A DNA stretch of 64,000 nt from Anaerococcus hydrogenalis DSM 7454 (GCF_000173355.1 NZ_ABXA01000003.1:1-64000); one strand, 5' to 3'. Counted from the stretch's first letter, positions 1 through 8,014 are shown. Program-made: numbers and translations. The notes: generated by a model not told the origin, from the letters alone.

Positions 1-383
1 TATGCCCTGTTATTACTTCTATCACTGGTATTGGTGATGTCTTAGGCGCTGCTATTTTCTCAGAAATCGGTGATGTTTCACGATTTGAGAGAGCTAATCA
101 GTTAGTTGCTTATGCTGGTTTAGATGTTGCTGTTAAGCAATCTGGAAATTTTAATGCTACCGATACTAAGATTTCTAAACGTGGTTCTCCTTATCTTAGA
201 CGTGCTATTTGGCTTGCTGCTAGTGTTGCTGCCTTTAAAGATCCTGCTCTGTCTGTGTATTATCAAAAACTTAGACAAAGGGGTAAAGCTCATGGTACAG
301 CTATTGGTGCAGTTGCTAGAAAACTTACTAACATTATTTTTGCTGTTTTGAGGGATAACAAAGCTTACATACCTAATATTTAA
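1..383 (+). CDS. IS110-family transposase, C-terminal part (cut by window edge)
   Basis: An open frame enters from the left edge (codons in phase with base 3) and stops at TAA 381-383, giving about 126 residues. It shows the C-terminal Transposase_20 part of IS110/IS1111 transposases: an ITGIGDVLGAAIFSEIGD helix-hairpin-helix motif, the LVAYAGLD block, KRGSPYLRRAIWLAA, and the ending AVARKLTNIIFAVLRDN. These enzymes use an N-terminal DEDD RuvC-like catalytic domain, which lies outside the window. No defect is visible in the part present. A small hairpin follows the stop. Family assignment is confident; whether the element is intact cannot be judged. Confidence 0.9.
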   Translation, partial: CPVITSITGIGDVLGAAIFSEIGDVSRFERANQLVAYAGLDVAVKQSGNFNATDTKISKRGSPYLRRAIWLAASVAAFKDPALSVYYQKLRQRGKAHGTAIGAVARKLTNIIFAVLRDNKAYIPNI

Positions 384-400
384 TTGTTATTTAGTTTTCT

Positions 401-420
401 AAGCCTAATTTTTAGGCTTT
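401..420 (+). terminator. Small hairpin after the IS110 transposase
   Basis: The arms AAGCCTA and TAGGCTT pair around a 5-nt A/T loop, 17 bp after the transposase stop. It is either a weak terminator or a structured end of the insertion sequence; IS110 ends lack long terminal repeats. Confidence 0.5.
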
Positions 421-501
421 GTTTGACGTGCCATAAATTACAAGATTAATTATTTTCTATTTTCTCTTGACATTTGATAGCTGGTCTAATACTTAAATAT
501 A

Positions 502-546
502 AAATCTCCCTTCAATAAACTATATTGTTTACTGTAGGGAGATTTT
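502..546 (-). terminator. Bidirectional terminator after the XRE gene
   Basis: A long stem (AAATCTCCC..CAATAAAC with GTTTACTG..GGGAGATTT) has A-runs and T-runs on its two flanks. It lies 19 bp beyond the stop of the minus-strand regulator and faces the plus-strand transposase, so it can stop transcription from both sides. Confidence 0.8.
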
Positions 547-564
547 TAGTTTAACTATATTTGT

Positions 565-771
565 CTAAAAATAGAAAAGATCCTCAAATTTCTTTTCCAA
601 AGCAATGCAAAGTATCAAAGCTAATTTAGCAGTGGGGTTGAATTGACCAGTTTCAATTGAGCTAATTGTATTTCTTGAAACACCCACCTCATCAGCTAAC
701 TGTTGTTGTGAATAGTCTTTTTCTTTTCTAACTTCTTTTAAATGATTTTTGAGAACTAGTTTATCATCCAT
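565..771 (-). CDS. XRE-family HTH transcriptional regulator (68 aa)
   Basis: A single-domain DNA-binding protein. Residues 8-60 form a Cro/CI-type helix-turn-helix (LADEVGVSRNTISSIETGQF contains the turn and recognition helix), followed by the usual ALEKKFEDLF ending. Small stand-alone proteins of this type (YozG/HipB-like) usually repress their own operon. It starts 9 bp after the membrane-protein gene at 781-1104, and both follow one consensus promoter, so they form a two-gene unit. Palindromes near that promoter are plausible binding sites. The regulated function is unknown; the pair probably senses or accompanies a membrane process. Confidence 0.88.
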   Translation of the reverse strand: MDDKLVLKNHLKEVRKEKDYSQQQLADEVGVSRNTISSIETGQFNPTAKLALILCIALEKKFEDLFYF

Positions 772-780
772 AATCCATCA

Positions 781-1104
781 CTACTTCAATGTTATAAGGT
801 TAGCTACAAATAAGGCAATTCCTATAATCGCCATAAGTATCCCCATTAACAATTGCTTTCTTTCTTTTAATTTTGTATACTTAACAAGCTCTTTCGTTGC
901 TTCAATACTAAAATAAATACTTAGTATTCCATAATTAAAGGAATTGAAGAAAAAAGCTTCAATTCCAAATAGGATGGCAGCAACAGCTAATCCGATTTGG
1001 CTGGAAACTTCACCTGCTTTTTTAAAAATATCAACCATCATCTCATCGTGATTTCTATACTCCTCACGACTTCTTGCTAAAATTTCATCTCTTTTCATAG
1101 TCAT
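781..1104 (-). CDS. Small membrane protein, DUF6442-like, paired with the XRE regulator
   Basis: 107 residues. A charged N-terminus (MKRDEILARSREEYRNHDEM) is followed by hydrophobic spans at about residues 32-52, 54-66 and 86-105, predicting two or three membrane helices. This matches the uncharacterised DUF6442 family, which I recall as commonly encoded beside a small XRE regulator. No catalytic motif is seen. Two in-phase ATGs (1104 and 1098) are possible; a GGAG stands about 4 nt before the first and 10 nt before the second. The function is unknown. Confidence 0.7.
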   Translation of the reverse strand: MTMKRDEILARSREEYRNHDEMMVDIFKKAGEVSSQIGLAVAAILFGIEAFFFNSFNYGILSIYFSIEATKELVKYTKLKERKQLLMGILMAIIGIALFVANLITLK

Positions 1105-1121
1105 TCTCCTTTATTCTTTTG

Positions 1122-1170
1122 CCAAGTTTACTTGGTATTTATATTATATCATGACAAGTTTTATTGTCAA
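1122..1170 (-). promoter_or_regulatory. Consensus promoter with operator palindromes for the DUF6442-XRE operon
   Basis: On the minus strand a perfect -35 TTGACA (1165-1170) and -10 TATAAT (1143-1148) are separated by 16 bp. The spacer region contains TGACA-N8-TGTCA. A second palindrome, CCAAGT-TT-ACTTGG (1122-1135), lies just downstream of the expected transcription start. Both are plausible autorepression sites for the XRE protein. Confidence 0.75.
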
Positions 1171-1596
1171 TAGTTGAGAATAAATATTTTCCCTTTTGAA
1201 TGATATTCTTTAATACCCACTTGAACTCGTTTTTTTGTGCTTGAGAGGGCGGCACCGTTTGTGGGGAATCACTAGAAGAGATTTGTCATCCACATCTCAC
1301 TAAAGCTATCCACCAAATCTGTATAAACCTATTTTTATTTCATACTCAATAAAACTTTCCCCAAACCATCACTTGATAAGCTAATATTTCCTAATTTCTT
1401 TATCATTATTTTCTCCTAATTCATGGATAAATATAAATAACATATAATTTTATATTCTTATTTTATTGAAATTAATACCATACTTTCGACATGGCTTGAG
1501 TGGTCTGTATAGATAAAATCAGAGATTTTGAAAAGGCTTGGTATGTGGGAATAGGTCAAGATGATAAGTTCGATAAACTCGGATGGTTGAATCTCA
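1171..1596. other. Long non-coding stretch with a decayed coding relic
   Basis: No intact gene is visible. At about 1491-1604 the plus strand holds a decayed frame (VCIDKIRDFEKAWYVGIG, one upstream TGA) ending in TAA at 1602-1604. It aligns loosely with stretches at about 2122-2200 and 7555-7625. The rest, including a short GC-richer patch near 1246-1262, resembles nothing I recognise. Confidence 0.5.
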
Positions 1597-2019
1597 TTAT
1601 TTAATCAAATCACTACTGATTCTATCAAATGTTTCTTCTCTTAACTTCCAAATACCTGCATATGGCTGTTCAACATAACGACTGTTTTTGTCTTTATATA
1701 AATACGCAATGCTTGGACTTTCTTCTGCTTTTTTATAATGAAATTTAACGATAATACAATCCTTTATATTTGTGGGTTGATCATTAACACTTTCCTTACC
1801 AGTATCATTGGTGTTTTCCTTAATCTCTGCAATAATGCCGGATATTTCATCTTTATTCTCAATTTTCAAACTTTTTTCTGAAGTGTTCTCCATAATTTCA
1901 ATTTCTTTTACTTCTTCAGCTTTTGGTAGAACTATTTCTTTATTACTGCCATTACTGCCACATGCAGTTAATGACAAAATAGTTATTAAAACGAATGCTA
2001 TTCCAATATATTTTTTCAT
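1597..2019 (-). CDS. Small lipoprotein, DUF5301-like
   Basis: About 140 residues with a lipoprotein signal: basic MKKYIGI, hydrophobic core, and lipobox LTAC followed by GSNGSN, predicting lipidation and attachment to the outer face of the membrane. The mature part opens with EIVLPKAEEVKEIEI, a pattern I associate with DUF5301 lipoproteins, and ends in a small domain with IWKLREETFDRISSDL. The start at 2019 is preferred over the in-phase ATG at 2034 because GGAG stands 9 nt upstream. It sits beside bacitracin/lantibiotic-type ABC genes, but a role in immunity is only a guess from position. Confidence 0.65.
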   Translation of the reverse strand: MKKYIGIAFVLITILSLTACGSNGSNKEIVLPKAEEVKEIEIMENTSEKSLKIENKDEISGIIAEIKENTNDTGKESVNDQPTNIKDCIIVKFHYKKAEESPSIAYLYKDKNSRYVEQPYAGIWKLREETFDRISSDLIK

Positions 2020-2034
2020 GATTTTCATCTCCAT

Positions 2035-2304
2035 TTTCGTTTTATTGTAATGCTATCACAGTACAATTATTTTCTTTTTTAAGTCTAATTTACCCAATTT
2101 CTTTTGAAAGAATAGCTATTGCTTCCACGTGTCTTGGGTGTTAGTGTGGATAAGGTTTAATATTTCTCAAAAACCTCATATGTGGGAATATATTAATCAA
2201 TGAGCATCTTATAATTATTATATCTTTTTAGAACTAAGACAAAACAGCCCTACATAATGCTCATTGAAAGAGAAACTGGTTTAGAATTCGTTAAATTACA
2301 TGAT
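2035..2304. other. Non-coding stretch with a relic repeat and an inverted repeat
   Basis: About 2122-2200 is the second copy of the degenerate element seen near 1491-1570; both contain TATGTGGGAATA. TCAATGAGCAT (2197-2207) and its exact complement ATGCTCATTGA (2257-2267) form an 11-bp inverted repeat. An open plus-strand frame at about 2215-2354 (including MLIERETGLEFVKLHDKGYE) reads like a gene tail but has no beginning. Confidence 0.45.
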
Positions 2305-2335
2305 AAAGGCTATGAGTTTAATGCTCACAGCCTTT
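2305..2335 (-). terminator. Terminator after the first ABC permease
   Basis: AAGGCT-A-TGAG pairs with CTCA-C-AGCCTT (one mismatch) around a 7-nt loop immediately beyond the permease stop. T-rich tracts on both sides allow bidirectional use. Confidence 0.65.
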
Positions 2336-2338
2336 TTC

Positions 2339-4837
2339 TTATATACTCTTGAAAGTATTATCTGAGTTTTCGTTTATTGTTTTAAAACCACTTTTTATTG
2401 CTACTAAAACTCCTGCAATCATAAATACAAATACTATTAATAGAGGGACATAATTCATATTTGTTATCAAACCTTTTATCGCAAATCCTAGTTCATAGTT
2501 GCTCCTGTAGGCTCTTAACACAATACCTATAGCGAACATAAAGATATAGACTAAGAAAATATTTTTAAACAATATTTTCCCCTCTCCAAAGACCATCTTT
2601 TCCATTTGTTTTTCTGTCATACCTGTAGTGGATAGGAGTTTAAAATCATTGGCTCTTGCTCTAAGGTTGCCTTTAAAACTATTATAGGCATTGGAAAGAG
2701 CGATTGTTATTAGAATGATTTGAATAGCTAGGTTTAAAAGTCTTTCATTCCTTGTTTGCTCTTTACTTGTTGCTTCTCTTAAAATTTCTGTAGCTGTTCC
2801 ATGGTCAGACTTTGGTACATAATTTGAAATTACTTTTTCGGCATCTTCAAATACTTTTTTCTTGTTTTTTTCAGCCTTTATTTTTACAAAATAATAGTAA
2901 ACAGGATCTGATTTATCTATTCCATATTCATCAATAAATTTTTTCATGGTACTTTCACTTGTAAAGATAGATATTTGATTGTCATTATAAGCTTCTAAGT
3001 CATAAGGCATTTCATCAATACTTGCGTCAATTTTTATATTTATTGGTTTGCCCTGTGCATTATATTTTAAAGTTACTTTTCCTGTATCCTTATCAGAAAT
3101 TTTTATATACTCACTAAAAGCATACGGAGTTTTATTATCTTTTCTTATCTTATTAAGTAATAAATAAGATGCATTAGGGATGTTATTTTCTTTTAAAATT
3201 TTTTCAAAATCTTCATCTGTTAAAGCGTATAAACTTGCATATAGACTATCTTTTGCTATTTCCCCACTATCAAGAGAATTTTTTAAGTCTTTAGAAATAA
3301 AGTCTTTATTATCGTCAAGGTAAAACTTAGTGTCATTTCTTTGATATAGGTGAAGCTCTTTTATTCCGTCAACTTTTTCTAAATCAGCTAATAAGTTTTC
3401 ATCTAAATTCTTATCAGTGTAAATACTTGAATTAAAATTGTAAGGACTTTTATAAGAGTTATATTTTTCGTTCAAAGTTCTATATGATTGGCTAACTAAG
3501 ACTGTGGTCAGTACAAATGCAGAAAGAGCCATTGAAATTACAATAATTCGATAGGTTGAGCGATAAGACCTGTAATAATCTTTTGCTAAAGTCTTTTCTA
3601 TAGGTCCATTTATTTTTGATTTTCCTAATTTTATATTTTTTTCTGTAATCCCATTTAAACCTTCTATTATCTTTAATTTTGCACTTTTCCTAGCAGGGAT
3701 TGTCGCAGATAAATATACTGTCAAAAGCGATAATAAAATAATTATTAAAATAGAAGTAGGATCTAAATAAACTAAGTGAAAATCTGGTGCCTTAAAACTT
3801 TCTCCAATTATCTCAGACATATTCTTATAGGATACTGAGTTATTAAGCCACATTAAATACATTAATAAGTTTGCGAAAACCCAGGATAGAAGTGTACCTA
3901 AGGCTACTGGCAATGCAGATAGCTTAAAGGCTTTCTTTTTTATCATTTTTTTAACTTGTTTTGCAGTCATACCTGTGCTTTTTAATAGGGCAATTTCTTT
4001 TAAATCCCTATTGTTCCATACGTTAAATGCACCATAGATAATAAAAGCAAATAGAAGAACTAGAAAAAAATACGCACTATACTCTTCTACAGCAGATTTT
4101 ATCACTGACTTAGGCGGAAATATTCCTTGAGGATAAATCAACTTATACTCTAAAATATCTGTATTATAAGATAGTCTTCCTATGTCTATTGAAGACTTCT
4201 CGTCTATATTCATAGTAGATAAAATTTCCCTAGTCTTTGTATAAGTATCTCTTGGATGCTTATACCAAATTAAGGCTTCTAAACCTCCATTGTTTTTTAA
4301 TAAGTCTATCTTTTTATCACTATCAGCCAAAGTAAGAAACATAGACTTTTCAAAAGAATATCCATAATCATCATAGACTCCAACTATAATATAAGTTTTA
4401 TCACTTGCAGTAATTTTAGAGCCTATATCATAATTTTTATTCTTTGTTAAAAATCTTTCTGGCACTAATAGTTCGCTTGAGTTATTAGGTTTTCTTCCTT
4501 TTTTAATTTCATAGCCAGTTAATAGGTTGCTATATTTTCCATTTTCATAAATATTTGCATTTAAATCTGTCTCTATGATTTTATTAAAAGAAATTTTTTC
4601 TATATCCGTATCATTTATTAATTTATCATATAGTTTTTCATCAACTTCAGTAATTGCTACATGGTAGTCTCCAATAGTTTTTCTTACGTAGTTATACTTG
4701 TCATATTTTAAGGATCCTACAATAAATACAACTGTACCTAGCAATATAACTGCTAAAAGTATGGAAATTTTAATAGCAAAACTGTCTTTCTTATTATCTT
4801 TTACAGCTCCATCAGCTAGATCATTAATAATTTTCAT
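2339..4837 (-). CDS. FtsX/MacB-type ABC transporter permease, cassette 1 (BceB/YtrF-like)
   Basis: About 832 residues. One membrane helix near 24-46 is followed by an extracytoplasmic domain, then a first FtsX block of three helices (about 255-390). A helix near 430-450, a second large extracellular domain and a final three-helix FtsX block (about 700-815) complete the protein. The intracellular KEIALLKSTGMTAKQV and NDFKLLSTTGMTEKQM segments are the typical FtsX coupling regions. Such permeases with MacB-like ATPases mediate peptide-antibiotic sensing and resistance or lipid/lipoprotein handling. The start at 4837 is chosen because GGAG lies 9 nt before it. The gene overlaps the ATPase by 14 bp, implying translational coupling. 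The substrate is inferred only. Confidence 0.85.
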   Translation of the reverse strand: MKIINDLADGAVKDNKKDSFAIKISILLAVILLGTVVFIVGSLKYDKYNYVRKTIGDYHVAITEVDEKLYDKLINDTDIEKISFNKIIETDLNANIYENGKYSNLLTGYEIKKGRKPNNSSELLVPERFLTKNKNYDIGSKITASDKTYIIVGVYDDYGYSFEKSMFLTLADSDKKIDLLKNNGGLEALIWYKHPRDTYTKTREILSTMNIDEKSSIDIGRLSYNTDILEYKLIYPQGIFPPKSVIKSAVEEYSAYFFLVLLFAFIIYGAFNVWNNRDLKEIALLKSTGMTAKQVKKMIKKKAFKLSALPVALGTLLSWVFANLLMYLMWLNNSVSYKNMSEIIGESFKAPDFHLVYLDPTSILIIILLSLLTVYLSATIPARKSAKLKIIEGLNGITEKNIKLGKSKINGPIEKTLAKDYYRSYRSTYRIIVISMALSAFVLTTVLVSQSYRTLNEKYNSYKSPYNFNSSIYTDKNLDENLLADLEKVDGIKELHLYQRNDTKFYLDDNKDFISKDLKNSLDSGEIAKDSLYASLYALTDEDFEKILKENNIPNASYLLLNKIRKDNKTPYAFSEYIKISDKDTGKVTLKYNAQGKPINIKIDASIDEMPYDLEAYNDNQISIFTSESTMKKFIDEYGIDKSDPVYYYFVKIKAEKNKKKVFEDAEKVISNYVPKSDHGTATEILREATSKEQTRNERLLNLAIQIILITIALSNAYNSFKGNLRARANDFKLLSTTGMTEKQMEKMVFGEGKILFKNIFLVYIFMFAIGIVLRAYRSNYELGFAIKGLITNMNYVPLLIVFVFMIAGVLVAIKSGFKTINENSDNTFKSI

Positions 4838-5513
4838 AAGTTTCATCTCCTAAGAAATTTAACCTACCATCTACCATTCTATAGACCTTATCACAAGAAT
4901 TTGCTACTTTTTCATCATGAGTTATTATCATAATTGTAGAATTTAATCTCTTATTTACAAGTCTGAAAAGTCCTGTGATTTCTTCAGAATTTTTTCTATC
5001 GAGATTTCCTGTAGGCTCATCTGCTAAGATTATTGCAGGTCTTGTAATCAAACTTCTGGCAATAGCGACTCTTTGTTGCTCTCCACCGGATAATTGTTTT
5101 GGATACCTATCAAGCTTTCCTTCTATTCCTAGTATCGATAAAATTTCCTTTAAATATTCTTCATCTGCCTTTTTATTGTCTAATAAAAGAGGAAGTAAAA
5201 TATTTTTTCGAACGTTGATGTTTGGAATCAAATTAAAAAATTGGTAGACAACGCCAATATTTCTTCTGCGAAAGATTGTCATCTCATCTTTGTTAAACTT
5301 GGTAATATTTTTATCTTGAATAAATATATCACCACTTGTTGGTGTATCTACTCCTGCAAGTAAATGAAGTAGTGTAGATTTGCCAGATCCACTGTCTCCA
5401 ATGATGGCAACTAGGTCTCCTTTTTCTAGTTCAAAGTTTACATTTGAAAGGGCATTTACTTCTACTCCGCTATTGTAAGTTTTTGTTAAATCTACTGTTT
5501 TTACTATATTCAT
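4824..5513 (-). CDS. ABC transporter ATP-binding protein, MacB/BceA type, cassette 1
   Basis: 229 residues with every ATPase motif: Walker A GDSGSGKST (39-47), Q-loop Q91, signature LSGGEQQ (141-147), Walker B IILADEP (161-167), D-loop, and the switch histidine in ITHD (197-200). The TGNLDRKNSEEI segment is typical of the LolD/MacB/BceA subfamily, which powers FtsX-type permeases. AAGGAGG precedes the ATG at a good distance. It is the first gene of the operon, under a promoter with two GTGACT boxes, and immediately follows the terminator of the kinase/regulator genes. It most likely energises the permease encoded next. Confidence 0.92.
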   Translation of the reverse strand: MNIVKTVDLTKTYNSGVEVNALSNVNFELEKGDLVAIIGDSGSGKSTLLHLLAGVDTPTSGDIFIQDKNITKFNKDEMTIFRRRNIGVVYQFFNLIPNINVRKNILLPLLLDNKKADEEYLKEILSILGIEGKLDRYPKQLSGGEQQRVAIARSLITRPAIILADEPTGNLDRKNSEEITGLFRLVNKRLNSTIMIITHDEKVANSCDKVYRMVDGRLNFLGDETYENY

Positions 5514-5538
5514 ATTGTATCCTCCTTAACTTGTCTAT

Positions 5539-5571
5539 ATAATACTAGGCTTAAGTGACTGGAGAGTGACT
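5539..5571 (-). promoter_or_regulatory. Response-regulator-type promoter of ABC cassette 1
   Basis: The -10 is TATTAT (5539-5544, minus strand) without a good -35. Instead AGTGACT occurs at 5554-5560 and 5565-5571, exactly 11 bp apart, with 10 bp between the nearer GTGACT and the -10. An 11-bp period upstream of a weak -35 is typical of activation by OmpR-class response regulators. The same layout recurs at 11145-11177 and 14512-14544. Confidence 0.75.
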
Positions 5572-5577
5572 AAAAAA

Positions 5578-5604
5578 ATGGCTGTGCTTTATTTACACAG
5601 CCAT
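5578..5604 (-). terminator. Intrinsic terminator after histidine kinase 1
   Basis: ATGGCTGTG pairs perfectly with CACAGCCAT around a 9-nt loop, followed on the minus strand by a run of seven T. It separates the regulator-kinase operon from the ABC operon, so the two are transcribed independently. Confidence 0.9.
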
Positions 5605-5611
5605 GATTAAA

Positions 5612-6589
5612 TCAGTTATAAAATCTCAGTTCAAAGGAATTTGATTTCTTTCCCTTATGATATAAAAGTTCTCCATTTTGTCTTTCCATAACAGATTTTG
5701 CCATAGGAAGCCCAATCCCATAACCTTTTGAATTTGGATCTATCTTATAAAAACGTTTAAAAACTTTTTCTAACATTTCACGATCCAAACCTTTAGAAAA
5801 ATCTTCCACAAAAATACTTTTATATAAATTCGTTTCTTTTAGATGAATTTCTATATGTCTACCTTCTGTAGCTTCTATGCCATTTTTCATCACATTGAAA
5901 AGTGCTTCATAAGTCCATTTCTTATCGCATATAAGATCAAAATCTTCTCCATAAAGAGGAATTTCAATATTATCATTGATAAAATAATCTTTTAGCTTAT
6001 GTATGATATCTTCAATTAACTCTCTAGCTGATATACTATCTTTTGCCATTTCTATTGTGCCAGAATCAAGGGCTGCAAGTTTTAATAAAATATCAGATAA
6101 GTTGTGGAGTCTAAGTAAATTATCTCTGAGTCTTTCTATATATTCTTCGGAAAAGTTGTCATTTTCGTCTTCTAATAAGTCTAGTAATAATAGAGATCCA
6201 GTTAGAGGAGTTTTTATTTGATGGGCAATGTCTTCAGTATATTCTCTTAAGATCTCTTTGTTTTTTTCAGCATTTTCAGCTATTCTCTTGTTTTCTATAA
6301 TAATTTTAATAATCTCATCTCTGAGTTTGCCAAATTCATCGTCAATAATTTCGTAATTATCAGAGTTTATATCAAGTGAATGTAGTAGGTTAAATATATT
6401 GTTAATCTTATCCTCAAGAGCTTTTTCTTTTTTCTTTTCAATTTTTGAAATAACTATAAACAGAATTATATTTATAAGTAAAAAACCTATAAGTGTTAGA
6501 ATGTCAAATCTTGGGTTGAGATAAATTACAAACAAAGACATTATCAAATTTAAAATTAAGACAAGTAAAATATTTTTGTTTTTACTCAT
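5612..6589 (-). CDS. Sensor histidine kinase 1 (intramembrane-sensing, BceS-like)
   Basis: 325 residues. Two membrane helices (about 8-24 and 30-49) are joined by only a few residues, so there is no extracellular sensor domain; this is the BceS-type intramembrane-sensing architecture. The phospho-acceptor is H123 in EDIAHQIKTPLTGS. The ATPase domain has an N-box (NVMKNGIEA) and a G-box (GYGIGLPMAKSVME). It autophosphorylates and passes phosphate to the adjacent OmpR-type regulator, whose gene it overlaps by 8 bp. In Bce-type systems the paired ABC transporter itself acts as the sensor; that this holds here is inferred from linkage. Confidence 0.9.
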   Translation of the reverse strand: MSKNKNILLVLILNLIMSLFVIYLNPRFDILTLIGFLLINIILFIVISKIEKKKEKALEDKINNIFNLLHSLDINSDNYEIIDDEFGKLRDEIIKIIIENKRIAENAEKNKEILREYTEDIAHQIKTPLTGSLLLLDLLEDENDNFSEEYIERLRDNLLRLHNLSDILLKLAALDSGTIEMAKDSISARELIEDIIHKLKDYFINDNIEIPLYGEDFDLICDKKWTYEALFNVMKNGIEATEGRHIEIHLKETNLYKSIFVEDFSKGLDREMLEKVFKRFYKIDPNSKGYGIGLPMAKSVMERQNGELLYHKGKKSNSFELRFYN

Positions 6590-7241
6590 TGTCCCACCTA
6601 TATCCTATTCCTCTTATTGTTTTTATATGATTACCATAATCTCCAAGTTTAGATCTGAGTCTCTTTATGGTAACAGTTAGGGTATTGTCATTAACTTCAT
6701 AAGAATCATAACCCCAAACATAATCTAAAATTCTCTCTCTTAATAGATTTATATTTTGGTTTTCTAAAAGCATTTCCAAGACAGCAAACTCTTTCAAATT
6801 CAAATCTAAATCTTTTCCATCTATTGAAGCTTGCTTTGAAAGAAGATCTAAAGATAAATTTTCAAAAGTCAATTCGTCCACCTTTTTAACTTTTCTGCTA
6901 AATACATTGTCTATTCTCGCCTTTAGGACAGGAAGAGAAAAAGGTTTTGTAATATAGTCATCTGATCCTTGGGAAAGACCTTTTATAACATATTCATCTT
7001 CATTTTTTACAGTAAGCATTATTACAGGAAGGTCAGAAAATCCCCTCAGCCACTTTAAAAAATTAAAGCCTGATCCATCTGGAAGATTGGCATCAAGTAG
7101 AATTAAATTAAAATCATTAAAATTAAGATTTTCTGTCAGAGAAAGATTGTTATAAATAATAGTTTCAATATTATGTTTGTTTAAGTAAGTTTTAACAGCA
7201 AAAGCAATTGTGCTGTCATCTTCAATCATTAGTATTTTCAA
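6582..7241 (-). CDS. OmpR-family response regulator 1
   Basis: A start at TTG 7241 gives about 219 residues (MKILMIEDD...); GGGAG lies 9 nt upstream. The in-phase ATG at 7277 overlaps the -10 box and is unlikely. The receiver domain has acidic residues D8/D9, phospho-acceptor D50 (LILLDANLPDG) and the conserved lysine in ITKPFS. The C-terminal winged helix ends in NTLTVTIKRLRSKLG and IRGIGYRWD. It is transcribed from an extended -10 promoter shared in sequence with the second regulator. It probably activates one or more of the three ABC promoters carrying paired GTGAC boxes. Confidence 0.9.
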   Translation of the reverse strand: MKILMIEDDSTIAFAVKTYLNKHNIETIIYNNLSLTENLNFNDFNLILLDANLPDGSGFNFLKWLRGFSDLPVIMLTVKNEDEYVIKGLSQGSDDYITKPFSLPVLKARIDNVFSRKVKKVDELTFENLSLDLLSKQASIDGKDLDLNLKEFAVLEMLLENQNINLLRERILDYVWGYDSYEVNDNTLTVTIKRLRSKLGDYGNHIKTIRGIGYRWDNE

Positions 7242-7275
7242 TGAAATGCTCTCCCTTATATACAGCTTTAAATAC

Positions 7276-7322
7276 ATTATACCATTATCACTTATATTAA
7301 AAATAGACCCTTTACGGATCTG
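7276..7322 (-). promoter_or_regulatory. Promoter/terminator module upstream of regulator 1
   Basis: On the minus strand, in order: a hairpin CAGATCC-GTAAA-GGGTCTA with a T-run, then an extended -10 (TGG-TATAAT; the -10 is 7276-7281). There is no good -35. The module matches 16150-16196 upstream of regulator 2 at 43 of 47 positions, including spacer bases, so both systems descend from a copied unit. Confidence 0.75.
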
Positions 7323-7415
7323 CTACTTGTCAATATAAGTATCAATTCCAGACTTGAATATTACCTTTAATTTCTCCTCGTAAACAACTACTTTATCTAC
7401 TAATTTTAAAACAAA
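7323..7415 (-). pseudogene. Relic of a serine recombinase C-terminus
   Basis: The minus-strand frame reads KLVDKVVVYEEKLKVIFKSG and ends at TAG 7323-7325. This matches the end of large serine recombinases (typically FVDKVIVYDDKLEVIFKF). Only about 30 codons remain; upstream the frame is lost. It directly abuts the regulator promoter module, which suggests that the two-component cassette entered next to, or with, an integrative element. Confidence 0.5.
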
Positions 7416-7681
7416 AATTCAATATAACTGTTTTTTCTAATTCATGATTTACTATAAACTCTAAATTTTTTCAAACTTTTTATAAATAAGGTATTTGAAT
7501 CTAATATTAAATTCTCATAGCCTTATAATTTTCTATTTAATCTTCGTTGAAAAAACGGTTCCTGAATAGCTTAAGTGGTCAGTATGAATAAAGTTTCATA
7601 TTTATAAAAATCTTGTATGTTTAAATATGTTAAATTATTATTTATAATGTAATTTATTATATTATTCTTAAGCACAGAAAA
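7416..7681. other. Non-coding stretch with third relic repeat
   Basis: A/T-rich and without an open frame of note. About 7555-7625 (containing GCTTAAGTGGTCAGTATG) aligns with the degenerate elements near 1497 and 2128. Nothing else is recognised. Confidence 0.4.
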
Positions 7682-7703
7682 AACAGCTCATAAAAGAGCT
7701 GTT
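7682..7703 (-). terminator. Intrinsic terminator of ABC operon 2
   Basis: AACAGCTC pairs with GAGCTGTT around a 6-nt loop; on the minus strand a T-rich run follows. It lies 33 bp beyond the stop of the small membrane protein, marking it as last gene of the operon. Confidence 0.9.
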
Positions 7704-7736
7704 TAGATTATTATTTTCTTGTTTTAGACGCATTAC

Positions 7737-7994
7737 TTATATTAGATGACCTAAAAGCATTGCTATAGGAAGTAATAAGATTAACATAATATTCAACACT
7801 ATAATTAATCTGTCCTTTTCCTTTACCCCGAATATTAAACCTATTAATCCAATAATTGGGCAGACAAACATTAATGTCAGTCCAGTTAGTCTTAGACTTG
7901 TATAGCTTTGAAATATATCTACTGGAAGTAGGTAGTAAATCACAAAAATCGTGAGTCCAAGTAGAAATAATTTTCTACTGATATTTTTCTTCAT
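7737..7994 (-). CDS. Small hydrophobic membrane protein (85 aa), unknown function
   Basis: Three predicted membrane helices (about 8-26, 34-57 and 62-83) separated by short polar turns (GVKEKDR in the last). No signal peptidase site or known motif is seen, and I do not recognise the family. It starts 20 bp after the cassette 2 permease and precedes the terminator, so it belongs to that ABC operon. It could be a small accessory or immunity-like subunit, but nothing in the sequence proves this. The other two cassettes lack a counterpart. Confidence 0.7.
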   Translation of the reverse strand: MKKNISRKLFLLGLTIFVIYYLLPVDIFQSYTSLRLTGLTLMFVCPIIGLIGLIFGVKEKDRLIIVLNIMLILLLPIAMLLGHLI

Positions 7995-8014
7995 ACTATT
8001 CTCTTTATTTGAAA

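Noticed and set aside
124-351. Leucine-rich 75-codon plus-strand frame
   Set aside because: It is a shadow of the IS110 transposase in a different phase.
7242-7277. ATG at 7277 as start of response regulator 1
   Set aside because: It overlaps the -10 TATAAT and would place odd residues before the receiver domain; TTG 7241 has GGGAG 9 nt upstream.
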